Part shown: positions 1-12,956 of the stretch, piece after piece
Layout of the letters: each line of letters begins with the position of its first letter
Position numbering within the stretch: the first letter of the stretch is position 1
DNA from: Brasenia schreberi
Taxonomy: Eukaryota > Streptophyta > Magnoliopsida > Nymphaeales > Cabombaceae
Assembly: GCA_036023115.1 (NCBI GenBank)
Contig: JAYKKT010000073.1
Coordinates: 14,261,001-14,325,000, forward strand
Length of the DNA stretch: 64,000 bases
Direction: 5' to 3'
Translations under genes and position numbers: made by a program
Notes under the pieces: generated by a model
Seen by the model: only the letters and a program-made list of their open reading frames with translations
The model's database searches: none
Told to the model about the DNA's origin: nothing

Positions 1-614
1 AGGAAAGTTTTAAATACCTAGGATCAATTTTTCAGAGTGATGAAAGAATTGATGGAGATGTTACGCATAGAATTAATGCTGGTTAGTTAAAATGGAGAGG
101 AGCATCATGTATTCTTTGTGATAGAAAGATACCATTAAAGTTAAAAGGTAAATATTATAGAGCAGCAATTAGGCCTGCCATGCCATGTTTTATGGTTCAG
201 AGTGTTGGGCAGTTAATCATCAACATGTACAAAAGATGTTTGTGACATAAATGAAGATGTTGAGATGGATGAGTGGTCATACAAGAAAAGACCGTATACA
301 TAATGAGGTTATTAGAAACAAATTAGAAGTGACACCAATAGAGGATGAAATGATAGAATATCGTTTGATGGTTTGGACATATAGAAAGAAGATCAAAAGA
401 AGAACCTCTAAAAATATATGAAAAACTAAATTTGGAAAGTATTAAAAGAGGTAGAGGACAACCACAAAAGTGTTGGAAAGAAACAATAAAGAATGATCTA
501 GCTTATTGTGAGTTAACTGCTAACATGGCACACGATAGGGATATGTGGAAACAAAGAATCCATGTAGCCGACCCCGTCTAGTATGGGAAAAGGCTTAGTT
601 GTTGTTGTTGTTGT
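1..614 (+). pseudogene. RTE-type LINE, 3' fragment with (TTG)n tail
   Basis: Frames in this stretch read the C-terminal region of plant RTE reverse transcriptase (FQSD-RIDGDV, LKWRGAS, HIERRSKEE, RGRGQPQKCWKET), broken by stops and frameshifts. It ends in the family 3' end AGCCGACCCCGTCTAGTATG followed by GGGAAAAGGCTTAG and TTG repeats at about 600-614. The 5' part lies outside the window. Confidence 0.85.
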
Positions 615-1514
615 ATATATGATTGAGATTTGTTTGGATTTACTAACACCTAAACATAATAGCATATACTAGTGTCTATATATATTTGAAATCAGACGTG
701 AAGGGGACACTTACAACCATAATCAGAACATAGTTTATTTGCAAGCTTATTAGGGTGTACTCTCGACATCCCTACTTAACATTCTTTTCGGGAGCCTTCC
801 ATTGTACTCCATAGCTAAATTCTATGCCCTAAATCATATTTTGCACCATATGTTCGGTTTTGTTAGCAAAAGTAACTTTATTTCCTGCCTGGGGAACGGT
901 CAGGAGAAGGTCGTTAGCCCTCAGCAGTAAGGGTTATTTTTAACAAGCCAAGGGACGGTTCGCAGAATCACAGCTCATCTCTTGTAGACACCGAACTGAA
1001 TACGCCAACCAAATTAGGGAGCTTGTGTTATTCGACACTCGTCTATAAGCTCATCTTAGCAAATGGCAGGTTCGTGTCTATTTCACTCGACTGTTTGCTC
1101 TCTCTCTCTCACACACACATCACCAAAACAGCTAACAGCTCGTGTGCATATTGGCTGAGAATCACTTAGTTGGTGCGCTCTTTCTTAAAGGCTCTCCACA
1201 CCACCGTTCAAGACGGCAATCGATGAAGCTATTGCAGACATAGAGCGTCACTCTGATTCAATGATTATTGCGACGGTGCGACAGACATTGACGACATTTA
1301 TCACCATGAGTACTAGGTACCCCATTTTGACCTTTGTCCTAGAGAAGGATCATTCCTTTCGACATTTATCCCATTAAGATGGATGATTGAACTAGAAAAG
1401 AAAAAAGCACACAAGAATCAAGCGCAATATATAAAAAAGGCCGTGTACCTTCTCCTTTTTTTTTATCTCAACCAATAGTTGAAAATTGTAAAAATATGGT
1501 AATCGTAACAAGCA

Positions 1515-1571
<57 letters not shown>

Positions 1572-2958
1572 GTATGCTAACATACTTAAATGCTAATAAA
1601 TCCAATTGAAATGTAAAAAACAAAAAATACCTAACATGAATAAAATATACCTACAAAAAAGTACACATACATTTTACTTTTTAGATTTAAATATCAGACA
1701 ACTGAGATTTATTTGAATTTGCTAGCAACTAAGTGTTCTAGCATATACTATATATATTCAAATAAGCACGAAGCGAACTAGAGATCATAGGTCTCTTATG
1801 CAGATAATAACAAGCTTCACGGACCAAGACAACAAACGTTTGCTGTTTATGCCTATAAGTTTTAGTTCCCTGTCATAAGCACAAAAATATATCACAACTG
1901 CACAAGAGGCAGAGAAAGGCTTCACAAATGTTGGAAGGAAACGGTAACGCATGATCTTTCTTTCTTTTTTCCAGTGGGCGTACTACGCAGTGACTCGCTA
2001 AGAATCCGTGTAACTGACCACACTTGGCGTAAGGCTTGGTTTTTGGTTTCGATACAAAAGCAAGAGACGAGCAGCAGGATTTGAAATGTACATCACCCGT
2101 CGCAAGCCAATCTGGGACACATGCGTCACAACAATGTGAACTACCACAGTATTCAAGGGACAAGCACGATCCATTTTGAATGATGGTATTCAGGAGAAGA
2201 TCGAACTATTTGTACTACAGAGGTACATGAGAATATAGATCCATTTAACTCTAACTGTAAATGTATTTCATTCCTCAGGTAGGGATCTAATCTAACCCAG
2301 TACAATTTAAGAATCTTAATGTATGATGTCATGCTTCTTATACAAGGTAAACCGTCATAATTAGGCATCATATTTCACAACTTGCCTCATGGGCAAAAGG
2401 TAAGAGTAAAGAAGAAAAAGGAAAACCATGATACATATACATAGATACGGAGGCAGTCAATCAATATAGACATCCAAAATCTGATTCATATATATATATA
2501 TATACATACATACATATATACATACACCCTTCGGGAAAAAAGAGAGATTTATCTGGGTCATGCCATGTTGAAGAAGACACTCCACCAAAGACCTGTCAAG
2601 GTCTGTCACTGGTGGAAGTTGAAATGCTTCAGTGAAGTTCCTAATAAGATTCTATTGTGGTGGGCAAGTTTAACTTTCTTCACCACGATTCCGCTTGCCC
2701 TATTGCTCTTTGCCACAGACGCGCGTACTGCTCAAAATAGCCGTATTCATTTCTCCGCGCATTTCTGCAAGGGGGTGCGAGGTTAACAGCAAATGGTGCA
2801 TCCTTAAGACCCACACGCAAAATGTCTACACAGCTAAGGAAAAAAGATCAACACATATCAGCCGTCATCTAAATTGCAGATATCCAACTTCTTAAGTGTC
2901 ACATGTTGGACAAATGATGCATAAAACCAACCATTAACCGGAATGAAAATCTGTGTAA
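615..2958. other. Intergenic, no gene seen
   Basis: There are no convincing coding frames. A compound CT/AT/GT microsatellite lies at 1515-1573 and an AT/CATA run at 2488-2525. Traces of an old, different RTE 3' end lie at about 1925-2045 (CACAAATGTTGGAAGGAAAC, then CCGTGTAACTGACC and GGTTTTTGGTTT). Confidence 0.4.
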
Positions 2959-3377
2959 TGAAGATGATACTTCGACATATTGAATGGAGCAGCAGATACC
3001 CAATACACGTATATAACAATCATGGGTCACCAAACCATGACTATAAAAAAGCCTTAGAAAATGCTAGAATAATAGCAAATACACTAACAATAGCAAATAC
3101 ACTCAAAAGAATGTATAAATTAACCCAAAAGGCTTAATATTTATTGAATACAAGATGAGTATTTATAGAGTGGAGAGTAGAGAGAAGTGAAGAAGATAGC
3201 AAGCAACTAGTAGCTGTTGGTTGCTGAAGACAGAGCCCAACGGCTAGTAAAATAACCGTTGGATCCCCCTAGTGGCCCTGATGGTCCTTATAGCCCTAGT
3301 TCTTGATTACATGTATATACATATTTATAATGAGAAATATATAATAAAATATCCAAATAAATACATATATTTTAACG
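2959..3377 (-). repeat. 3' LTR of the old Copia element
   Basis: It is homologous to 15819-16248. On the minus strand it starts (C)GTTAAAATATATG after the purine tract and ends TCATCTTCA. Shared blocks include CCAATACACGTATATAACAA and TTTATAGAGTGGAGAGTAGA. Confidence 0.85.
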
Positions 3378-3399
3378 GTCCCTCAAACTGATAGGATCA

Positions 3400-5070
3400 T
3401 CACCGAAAGTTTGCTAACTAGGAATTGAAAGCGTGAAACCGGGTGAAGACATTTGCAAGTTGATACTCTGATAGCACAAAATGTAGCGCCAAGTGTCCTT
3501 GTAGATGTTCTTCCTAAATGTAGTGATAGTCTATCTCTAAGAGGTTAGTGCGCTCATAAAATGTATTGTTATCGATTATATACATAACACTTTTGTTGTC
3601 ACAATAGATGATAAGAGTAACTTCCAGTGAAACCCTAAGATCTTGAATAAGTCTTTTCATCTAGGTTAATTCTATAGTTGTATTGATCATTGCTTTGTAT
3701 TCTACTTCAGTAGATGAGAGAGACACCTTTTGTTATTTTTTGCATCAACATGAGATAAAAGAGTCTCAAAGAAAGATGCATTAACCTGTTGTAAAGTGTC
3801 TGTTATTAATATCACCATCACCGTTGGTACGAGTATATGCAATTAACTGAGGTAGGGAGGAAGAGGATAAGAATACTCCCTTTTATATGTACAATGGTAG
3901 GTTCATGTTGAAATTGACTTACAATATATACAACATGAGTGACGTCGAGATGAGTGATGGTTAGGTATGTCAATGATCAGACATCTGTCTGTAAGGAGTG
4001 GGATCCCTGAGTGGTTCACCATCTCAAGTCTCATATTTTGGTTAGTCACTTCAGGTGTCTCAACTGCCTTGTTATCTGTTACGCCAGATCTAACAACAAT
4101 ATCATTAGCAAATTTAGTTTGATATAAAAAGAAACCTCTATCATTTCTTGTTACCTCAATACCCAAAAAGTACCGTAGATGTCCAAGATCCTTATTTTCA
4201 AATACCTTACCAAGGTCTCGTTTGATATTTTGGATTTCAAGAACATCACTCCCTCTAATTATCATATCTACATATAGTAAGAGAATAACAATACCTAAAG
4301 CAAATCGCTTTATAAACAAAGCAATGTCAATATAACAGGTAGTGAAACCATTATGTGACATAAACTCATTCATTTTATCAAATCAAGCCTTAGGAGCTTG
4401 TTTAAGTCCATACAAAAACCTTTTAAGACAAAGAACTTGATTCTTTGGAATGTTAAGACCGAGAGGAGGTTCCATATAACCTGTTCTTTTAGCCATCCAT
4501 TTAAAAAATCATTTTTAACATCCATTTGAAAAATATTTCAGTTTTTAATTGCACTAAGCAATAATAATCCTAACAATTGGCATTCTGGCAAATGGGATAA
4601 AGGTTTCCTCGTAGTTAATACCATATTCTTGTAAGCATCTTTTGGCCACTAGCCTAGCTTTGTATCGTTCTAGGATATCATCACCATTGGTCTTGATTTT
4701 GTATACTCATCAAAACCCAATTGGTTTCTTTATTTCGAGACGTGTTAAAATTTCTCATGTTTGTGCTCTATATAGAGCATCTAGTTCCTCGTTCGTAGCG
4801 TGAATCCAATTCTCATATGTTTGAACTTCCTTAAATGTTATGGGTTCCTGTATAGCTAAAATTGTAGTTAATAAAACTCTACGTCTTTTAGAAAAAGTTT
4901 CATAGGAAACAAACCTATCGGGGTCTAGAATCCCTATTGGATTATCTTAAAGTAGGTTCAATAGCTTTCAGAGTTCTAATATAATGTCAAAAGGAGTTAA
5001 AATGTGCGTAAAAATTAATGTCACATTGATTTTTTACGTTTTCTTTTGGATTACCTAAAATATCACTCAA
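3400..5070 (-). pseudogene. Copia reverse transcriptase and RNase H, degraded
   Basis: The longest frame (4373-3903) contains LLLYVDMIIRGSD, the Copia YVDD box with the second Asp lost, and LRYFLGIEVTRNDRG. Upstream frames read RYKARLVAK, YEETFIPFAR and LYGLKQAPKA. Downstream frames read VEYKAMINTT, CDNKSVMYI and ERTNLLEIDYHYI, the RNase H and C-terminal blocks. Many stops show it is dead. Confidence 0.8.
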
Positions 5071-5082
5071 GAAGGAATACCT

Positions 5083-5364
5083 ATAAATTGTATGTAAATA
5101 TGGCCTTTAGGGCCAGGGGGGCTGACCGAAATGGGTAGGCCACAAGGGCCAAGGAGCTAGGCCCCCAACAACTACTTCATGTAACCGTTGGGGGTGGGGG
5201 GGGTGGGGGGCAACGATTATTTTAAGTAGTGGGGGCCCTCACTGGAGTTGCAAGTCGCTCCCTACTCTTCTCCACACTCTCTTCTTTTCTGTAAATACTT
5301 CTAATATACACTCTTGTAAGTTAAGTTGTTTTGATTAATAATATTCATTTTCACTACTTTTAGT
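5083..5364 (+). repeat. Solo-LTR-like insertion inside the Copia element
   Basis: It interrupts the Copia coding stretch and is flanked by ATACCT on both sides (5077-5082 and 5365-5370). It has a G-run at about 5186-5208 and LTR-like 3' features (CTGTAAATACTT, CTCTTGTAAG, ATTCATTTTCA). Its opposite strand resembles parts of the 15819-16248 LTR. The exact ends are unsure. Confidence 0.4.
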
Positions 5365-5389
5365 ATACCTTCAGGGAGATTATAGCCCT

Positions 5390-5697
5390 TTCTAAGGTTT
5401 TGTGATAGTTGCATTGTGGTGATATTTATTCATCGATCTTTCGTTGCTATATTGAAGTATCGTCTTCATTAAAATACCTAATTTCATCAATGAAATTAAT
5501 AACTTAATCTTGAAACACAAATTCATTTTTAAAGAATACATCTCTTGACACATAGAGCTTATCGTTCTTGGGATCATAACATCTATGACCTTTTTTTATA
5601 CTATATCCTAAGAATCACATTGAATTGTGCGTGGAGATAGTTTTTCTTTGTTTGTAAATACAAAACATTTACACCCAAATATTCTTAATCTAGAATA
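5390..5697 (-). pseudogene. Copia integrase C-terminal fragment
   Basis: Minus-strand frames read LRIFGCKCFVFTNKEK, SPRTIQCDS, VIDVMIPRT and SMCQEMYSLK, the block that follows the integrase core in Copia polyproteins. Its upstream continuation lies beyond the hAT insertion, at 7292-7330 (FYTYTPNYSRL). Confidence 0.6.
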
Positions 5698-5705
5698 GTT
5701 AGGTG

Positions 5706-7283
5706 ATATGTTATCAATAGTGGGCTAAATAAAACCTACTTCTCGCCTCTGCTCTCTTGCTCCCGCCTCTCGCCATTTCCTTCCTCTCGCCTCTGCTCTC
5801 TCCGTCACCACCCGCACGCACACCGACAACCACCATCACCTCCGCTACCGCCTCCACTGTCATCCGTTGCAGGTAAGTTCTCTCTCCTTTCTCTCTTCTC
5901 TCTCTCTTTCTTCGCCTCTTCTCCCTATTCTCTCCCTCTCTTCTCTCTTTGTCTCTACCTTCCTATGCCACACTCTCTCTCCCTTTCTCTCTCTTTCTCC
6001 GCGGCCTTTTTCTCGTGGATTCTCTCTCTGCATGAATAAAGAAAGCGCATACTCTTTTCTATGGCAGCCTCGGAGTTGCCATGTCTTGCTTGCCTGTTCT
6101 GATTATGAAATCTACTTTATGTAACACTTGTTTGGTATATAATAACCATTTATCCGATTGCCATGTCTTGCTTGTCTATTTATTTCACTGCTCGTTTTGT
6201 TTCATTTCCTTGTGTATTTCTGTGTAGCTTTGGTTTCGGCGTTTAACGTTTTTATTATTTACCATTGCAGCTTCATAAGTTGCTCACTATTTTCTTTTGA
6301 TTGCTTTTTATTTATTCTTTTGGCTTCAACCTAATAATTTTATTCTTGGATACTATTTCATTAGTGTTATTACAATGCTTGCTTATCCCTTTATTTGTTA
6401 CACTATTGCTTCATAACAATGTGAGCTCTATTGAAAAGTTAGGCATGTGTAGGCGAGTCTTTATGATTCTTTGAAGGATGTGGCTTTGAAGATTTTGCAC
6501 AATAGTGGCTACAGTCCATATAATTCATTCTTCATCACAAGATGGTTCTTTCCCCTAGTTGTTGCATCTTGCTTCCCTTTCAAGAATTCTGAAATGCATA
6601 TATTGTGCTGCGTTTTTTAAGTATAATAAGCATTGTTGTTGTAGTTATATTTATACCATAAAATATTCTAGGTATTTATAGGCACTTTAGACATTCATCA
6701 AGTTCCTTACCAATTTTACAACAAACCATTTGCACCATGACTTTGGGTATGTGGGCTCCAACTATTGGTGGATCAAATGAACGCCCTTTGGCCACACACA
6801 AATCAAATGCATCACTAAGTTCTGCTTCTTTATTACTCCAAGGTACATTTTCTTTTCATGTTTCTATCAATGGATTTGGATGTTCTCTTTGGTTGGATGA
6901 TGCCTAATTTGAAGGCCTATTCTGGATGCAGGTTCTACTTGAGGTTATAGAAAAACCTACCTTCTTTGATTGTCGAGATACATTGTCATTTATGTTTTTG
7001 TTTTCTAATTTAAGGTTACCAATTGAATATGCATGTGCCACATGAAATTTATTGTTTGTTTCCCTAAAAGTTAAAAGCAGAGTTTGTTTATTTAGTTTGA
7101 TTCGTATTTATTAAAGAAGTGGATGTGTTTCTTGATATTTGTTAAAAAATAGAAAACTCATTATATATATATATATATAATTTTTTAATCATAAATAAAA
7201 GTGTACCACTAAATCCGCTACATCTCTGCTACCACTATATAGGTGGACCGCTAACAACCCACTAACCACTATTGATAACATAG
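5706..7283. mobile_element. Non-autonomous hAT element (1.6 kb)
   Basis: The inverted ends are ATATGTTATCAATAGTGG at the left and CCACTATTGATAACATAG at the right. The flanking 8-bp repeats are gttaggtg (5698-5705) and gttcggtg (7284-7291), one mismatch. The right 330 bases are clearly homologous to the right end of the 5-kb hAT at 29546-34596, and both have a CT-rich leader (here about 5745-6000). No transposase is left, so it is probably a deletion derivative. It sits in the Copia element. Confidence 0.8.
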
Positions 7284-7334
7284 GTTCGGTGTAAGTATAA
7301 AAAGTTTTTAATAGAAGAGATATATTGTAACCAG

Positions 7335-9815
7335 TGTTATCTTTTTATCGTACGATACGATGTGATACGTATCGATATGATACGACATATATGATACAGG
7401 CAATACGCCCAGGGACCCTTTTTAAAGGGTCTCTGGCCGAACAGAAACCTCCAGTTTTGCGGGTTTGTGAGCTTCCATTTCTTCTCCTTTCGTGTGTTCA
7501 CAACTCCCCAACGCACTCTCCCCCGTCATTGGTGTTCAAGTCTCGAAAGAAAGTTCTTTACGACATCCGTGAAAGCCCCTAACTTGGATTGTGGTATACA
7601 TTTTGTATTTTTTAGAGATTCTTTTTTTTGTATTTGTTATTTTTTGGTGTTATTTGTATTTTTTAATTACAAAATATGACGTTATGAAGTGCATGGATAT
7701 GATTTTTATTGCATTCGTGAAGTGGGAGACACTCTAATTGAGTGTTATGGAAAAATTGAAGATTTATGAAGTGCTTTTATTTTAAGGTTTTTGATTGAAT
7801 TGAAATGCTCAATTGAGATGGCAAGAAAGGGGTGTTAGGGACTCCCAATCTCGGTCTGATGATCCGGCATGACAATGGGGTACAACAGTTGAGGGTTCTA
7901 GATTGAAGATCAAATGTTTGTTTTGTGAGAAGGTGGTTAGTGGTGAAATTTCACAATTGAAACACCACATAGTAGGGACTAGAAAAGAAGTTGTTCCTTC
8001 CACGGGTAGAGTTAGAAGTTTGCCAAAAGGCATTAAATGATAATGTGGTCAGATGATTGAGAGCATACATGAGAGAAGACAACAGAATGATGATTTAGGG
8101 ATGTTTGAGGAATATGATTATGATGCTATTAGATTGACTGATAATATTCCATCAAATGCTAGAACAAAGATTGGTAGTAGTAGTTCTCGTCCATTAAACA
8201 GGAGAAGAAGGGTTAAAGATTTTGCAAATAGAAGTGGTAGAAAAGAAAGCTCAGGAAGGAGTAGAAGAAGAGCTTCTTCTAGCTTCTAACATAGATTCAT
8301 TTTTTCCCTCCTAGCACTACATATGATGCTCAACCTGAAATTTGTACAGCTATGGCTTCAAAACAACTGCATAATCAAGCATACCTTACAGTGGGCAAAT
8401 AGTTTTATAATGCATGCATTCCATTTAATATAGTAAACAATTTTCATTTTTAAGCAACAACAGATGCAATTGCTAATATTAGTCTAGGATACAAGATGCC
8501 CTCTTATCAGAAGTCGAGAGGAAAGTTGTTCTCTTATCAGAAGTTGAGAGAAAAGTTATTAGATAATACTGTCATTAAAGTAGAAGAATATTGTTCGACT
8601 TTGAGAGAGTCATGAAAGGAGACAGGATGCACTATCACCGCAGACGGATGGACAAATAGGCGAGAAAGGACCTTGTTAAACTTTCTTATCCACTGTCCTA
8701 AATGACTTATGTTTTTTAGATATCTAGACTGAGAAGAGAGACATATTGCAGAGATCCTAAGACAAGAGTTTGATAAGGTGATATGCGAGGTTGGGCCAGA
8801 GAATGTAGTTCAATTCATTATAGCTAATGCAACTAACTATAAAGTTGTTGGGAAGGAGTTAACAGATACTTATGAGACTTTCTATTGGACACCATGCACA
8901 ACCCATTGTTTAAATCTCATCCGTAAGGATATTGGTGAGATAGATGAGATAAAGGCATCAACTGAGTGTTGCCAAGATATCACCAAATTTATGTACAACC
9001 ATGCCTTTGTATTGTGTATGATGAAGAGATATACAGATGCTGTAGATCTTCTTCGTACGGCTGAAACTCGATTTGCAACTAATTTCTTATATGTATAGAG
9101 TATTGTGAGACAGAAGCAAGCTTTGAAGAGAATATTCTCCTTAAATGAGTAAGGACAATTTGTAGAGTTGCCTCAAAATAGAATAAATAGAAAGTTGAAT
9201 GAGATTTCAAAGACAGTTTTTAGGAGTACATTTTTGAATGTATGTGTTAGAATGTTGAGGATTACATGTCATTTAGTGAAGGTTTTGAGATTGGCTGATA
9301 GCAAGGAGAAACCATCTATGGGTTACCTTTATGAAGCCATGTATAGAACAAAAGAAGCCATTATAAATAATTTTAATAGAAGAAAGAGATATTATGTGCT
9401 CGTGTGAAAAATTATAGATCATAAATGGAACAAGCAATTGCATCAGCCTATTCATGCAACACCATATTACCTAAACCCAACATTAAGGTACTCAGCAAGC
9501 TTCAAAAGAGACGATGAGGTTAATCGAGACATCATTGATTGTATAGACAGATTAGTCCCTAATGGGAGTAGAGCAGATGCTATACATCGAGAGATGAAGA
9601 TCTATGATAATGCTCTTCACTTAATGGGTTTGCATGTAGTGATTCTTAACCGTACTAATATGCGCCCAGGTAAATTGTTTATCTTCGTATTTGAGTTTTT
9701 TAAATCTTATATTATTGTGGATTAAGTCCCTAATATTTGTCTTCTTTTATATATGTTTGGTGGAATAAGTTTGGAAGTGATTGCCTGACAAATGCATTCA
9801 ATTTATTATATAGAT
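7335..9815 (+). mobile_element. Degraded hAT transposon with BED finger and DUF659-type transposase
   Basis: The frames in order are a BED zinc finger (about 7850-8035: DPAWQWGT, then CLFC and LKHH ligands), a basic Ser/Arg-rich linker (8053-8289), CTITADGWTNRRERTLLNFL (about 8625-8690), a core with TPCTTHCLNLIRKDIGEID (8778-9098), a PSMGYLYEAMYRTKEAI block (9168-9407), HQPIHATPYYLNP (9438-9725) and a trace of WWNKFGSDCL (about 9755-9790). The C-terminal dimerisation domain is missing. Multiple stops show it is inactive. The left end holds clustered GATACG-type repeats (about 7349-7400). No duplication was found for the right end. Confidence 0.75.
8778..9098 (+). pseudogene. hAT transposase core fragment (DUF659-like)
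   Basis: This 106-codon open frame, VICEVGPENVVQFIIANATN ... RTAETRFATNFL, matches the central part of plant hAT transposases, where the usual text is VGEENVVQVVTDNASNY and CAAHCIDLMLEDIGK. The 5' and 3' continuations are in other frames. The element as a whole is described at 7335-9815. Confidence 0.75.
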
Positions 9816-9829
9816 AAGTCATAATGACT

Positions 9830-10190
9830 TCAAACTCCACTAGATACTAACAAGGTTCTAGTGGTTTTCATAATGTGCCGATGCTTTCGTTCGATAATAT
9901 CATTTTTTTGGACAATTTTAGTACAAGATGTTTGGTGAGGAATCCCATGATTTTTAAGATACCTTTCAAATTCATTTGACACAAATTCTCCCTATGAGTT
10001 AAATCTAAATATCTTTATTTTAAAATCAAAATTATTCTTAACAAGGTTATCAAAAGTAACAAAATTTTAAATACATCACATTTAGCCTTTAATAGATATA
10101 CTCATGTATATCTAGTAAAGTCATCAATAAGATGATATAGTAAGAGACTCATGTATATTAGATTTTCCCGCCCGAATGTAGTGAATAAAT
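9830..10190 (-). pseudogene. Copia integrase core fragment
   Basis: On the minus strand the frames read IDDFTRYT-VYLLKAK and LTHRENLCQMN, matching the integrase core of Copia (IDDFTRYTWVYLLK). It lies between the hAT and a LINE and continues the polyprotein of the 2959-16248 element. Confidence 0.65.
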
Positions 10191-12497
10191 TATAGAGAGG
10201 GTCTCCGCATTTTCAAAATGGACGGATGCAGAAGGTAAGGAAGCTAGTCCTAGATAATAAGATTCGTATTGGTTCTTTGAATATCGGAACATTGTCCGGT
10301 AAGCTAATGGAGGTGGTAGATGCTATGATTCGGAAAAAGATTCATATTCTATGTTTACAAGAGACAAAGTGGGTTGGAGAAAAAGCAAAGGAGATTGAGG
10401 ATATTGGTTTTAAATTATGGTACTTAAGTAAGGAAAAGACTCAAAACGGAGTTAGTATTATCATAAATAAAGATTTAAAGGATAGTGTAGTAGACATACA
10501 ATGATAGGGTGATCGAATCATAACGTTAAAATTAGTGTTAGGAGCAAATGTTTTAAATATAGTTTGTGCTTACACACCTTATGTAAGACTAGAAGACAGT
10601 ATAAAGACAACTTTTTGGGAAGAGTTAGATAAGGTGATTCAAAGAATTTCACAAAGGGAGATGATTTCTTTAAGAGGAGACTTAAATGGACATGTCGGTA
10701 AAGAGGCATTAGGATATCATGGTATTCATGGAAACTTTGGCTTGGGGGATATAAATGAGGAAGGTAGGGAGATTTTAAACTATGGCATTTGATCTCTTTA
10801 TAGTCGATACAATCTTCAAAAAACGAGATGAAAATTAGTTACTTATAAGAGTGGCTTATCACAAACAAACAGAAATAAGAAATAGATGGAAAAACTATTT
10901 TTATAAGTTTTTTAATGAAAACAAAGATGTTAGTATTATCTTAGGAGAGTTAAGCCAAATCAAAAAAGTATATAAACCACAATTTCTACTGACGTATTCA
11001 AAAGAATGAAGTCAAAGCGACTCTTAAACATATGAAGGATGGTAAATCGGTAGGACCAAACAATATTCCTATAAAAGTTTGGAAAATACTAAGAAATAGG
11101 AATCACTTGGCTCACAAGACTATTTAATGAAATATAGAGAAACCAAAAGATGCCTAAGGAATGGAGAGCGAGTACACTTATACCCATATATAAGAACAAG
11201 GGAGACATTCAGAATTGTGCGAATTATCGAGGTATCAAGTTAATAAGCCATACTATGAAATTGTGGAAAAGAATTATCGAACATAGGTTAAGACAAGTAT
11301 CAAGTACAAAAGAGAACCAATTTGGATTCATGTCAGGCAAATCTACTGGTGAAGCGATTCACCTTTTGAGACGTCTTATGTTACATTTTAGAGCAAAAAG
11401 GAAAGTCCTTCACATGATATTTATTGATCTAGAAAAAACTTAGAATAGGGTATCGAGGGAGATTCTTTGGAGAACCTTGGAAAAAGAGGTATCCCATTGA
11501 CATACATTAACCTTATAAGAGACATGTACGATGGTGCAAAAACATGTGTGATGACTCATGAAGGAATGACAAACTTCTTTAAAGTTAATATTGGGTTACA
11601 TCAAAGATCAACTTTAAGTCCATACTTATTTATAATGGTGATTGATGAGTTAACAAAACATATTCAAGATGAAGTGCCTTGGTGTATGTTATTTGCAGAT
11701 GGCATTGTGTTAGTGGAGGAGTCCAAGGAAAAAGTTAATAGAAAATTGGAACTATGGAGATAAACATTAGAAAGCAAAGGCCTCCGACTTAGTAGAACAA
11801 AGACAGAATATATGGAATGTAAGTTTGATCATTTGGTTACTTCAGTGTACATAGAAATTAAAATTGTCACACATTGCATCCCCAAAAGCAAAGTTTTAAA
11901 TACCTAAGGTCAATTTTTCAAAGTGATGGAAGAATTGATGGAGATGTTATGCATAGAATTAATGTTGATTGGTTAAAATGGAGAGGAGCATCACGTATTC
12001 TTTGTGATAAGAATATACCATTAAAGTTAAAAGGTATATATTACAGAGCAACAATTAAACCTGTCATGTTTTATGGTTATGAGTGTTGGGCAATTAATCA
12101 TCAACATGTACAAAAGATGTTTGTGACATAAATGAAGATGTTGAGATGGATGAGTGGTCATACAAGAAAAGACTGTATACATAATGAGGCTATTAGAAAT
12201 AAATTAGGAGTGACACCAATAGACGATAAAATGAGAGACTATCGTTTAAGATAGTTTAGACATATAGAAAGAATATCAAAAGAAGAACTTGTAAGAAGAT
12301 ATGAAAAACTAAATTTTGAAAGTATTAAAAGAGGTAGAGGACGACCACAAAAGTGTTGGAAGAATGATCTAACTTAGTGTGAGTTAACTGCTAACATGTC
12401 ACAAGATAGGGCTATGTGGAAACAAAGAATCCATGTAGTCAACCCCATCTAGTAACCCCATCTAGTATGGGAAAAAGCTTATTTGTTGTTGTTGTTG
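10170..12497 (+). mobile_element. RTE-type LINE with endonuclease and RT remnants, internally deleted
   Basis: The N-terminal frame (10226-10504) reads LNIGTLSGK and LQETKW, the start of an APE-type endonuclease. 10535-10792 continues with GDLNGHVGK. The rest of the endonuclease and the linker are deleted at about 10850. RT follows in 11150-11443 (ANYRGIKLISHTMKLWKRII, QFGFMSGKST) and 11467-11763 (MLFADGIVLVEESK; the catalytic FADD box has become FADG). The C-terminal part is at 11874-12131. It ends with (TTG)n at about 12483-12497. It splits the Copia integrase region. Confidence 0.85.
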
Positions 12498-12499
12498 GT

Positions 12500-12955
12500 G
12501 TGGGACCCCAAACATCTGAATGTACAATTTCAAATGATTTGCTTATAACATATGTCTTATTTGAAAATGGAAGATGTTATATTTCGCAAAGAATACAATT
12601 TTTATAAAAGAAATTTTTAACATTTTTTATTTTAGTGGGACATTCATATAACTAAGTCTTTTGTGCCATAGTTGTACATCTACATCACTTGACAAAACAT
12701 TGGAAATTAAGCATATAATCCATTACATTAAGTTCTCATTTTCTATGGCCACATTCAATCACCTTCTTTAAGAGACAATCCTAAACAATGCAACTCGTAG
12801 ATGAGAAGGTTATAACACAACCATTATCCAATATTTAAGAAATAAAAAGTAAGTTTAAATTTAATTTTGAAACACCACTAATTTTTGGAATTAAAAAGTC
12901 TTTGTTTTGAAGGTTCCCTACTTTGTCAACCTTTAGTTTGGTTCCATCAACAATA
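12500..12955 (-). pseudogene. Copia protease to integrase start, degraded
   Basis: On the minus strand from 12955 the frames read VDGTKLKVDKVGNL, the stretch after the Copia protease active site. Near 12530 they read SFEIVHSDVWGP, the start of the integrase core. It lies between two LINE insertions. Confidence 0.65.
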
Positions 12956-12956
12956 A

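Noticed and set aside
5867..6124. Open frame rich in Ser/Leu near a CT-rich block
   Set aside because: It is the translation of CT-rich repeats in the leader of a hAT derivative; no domain is seen.
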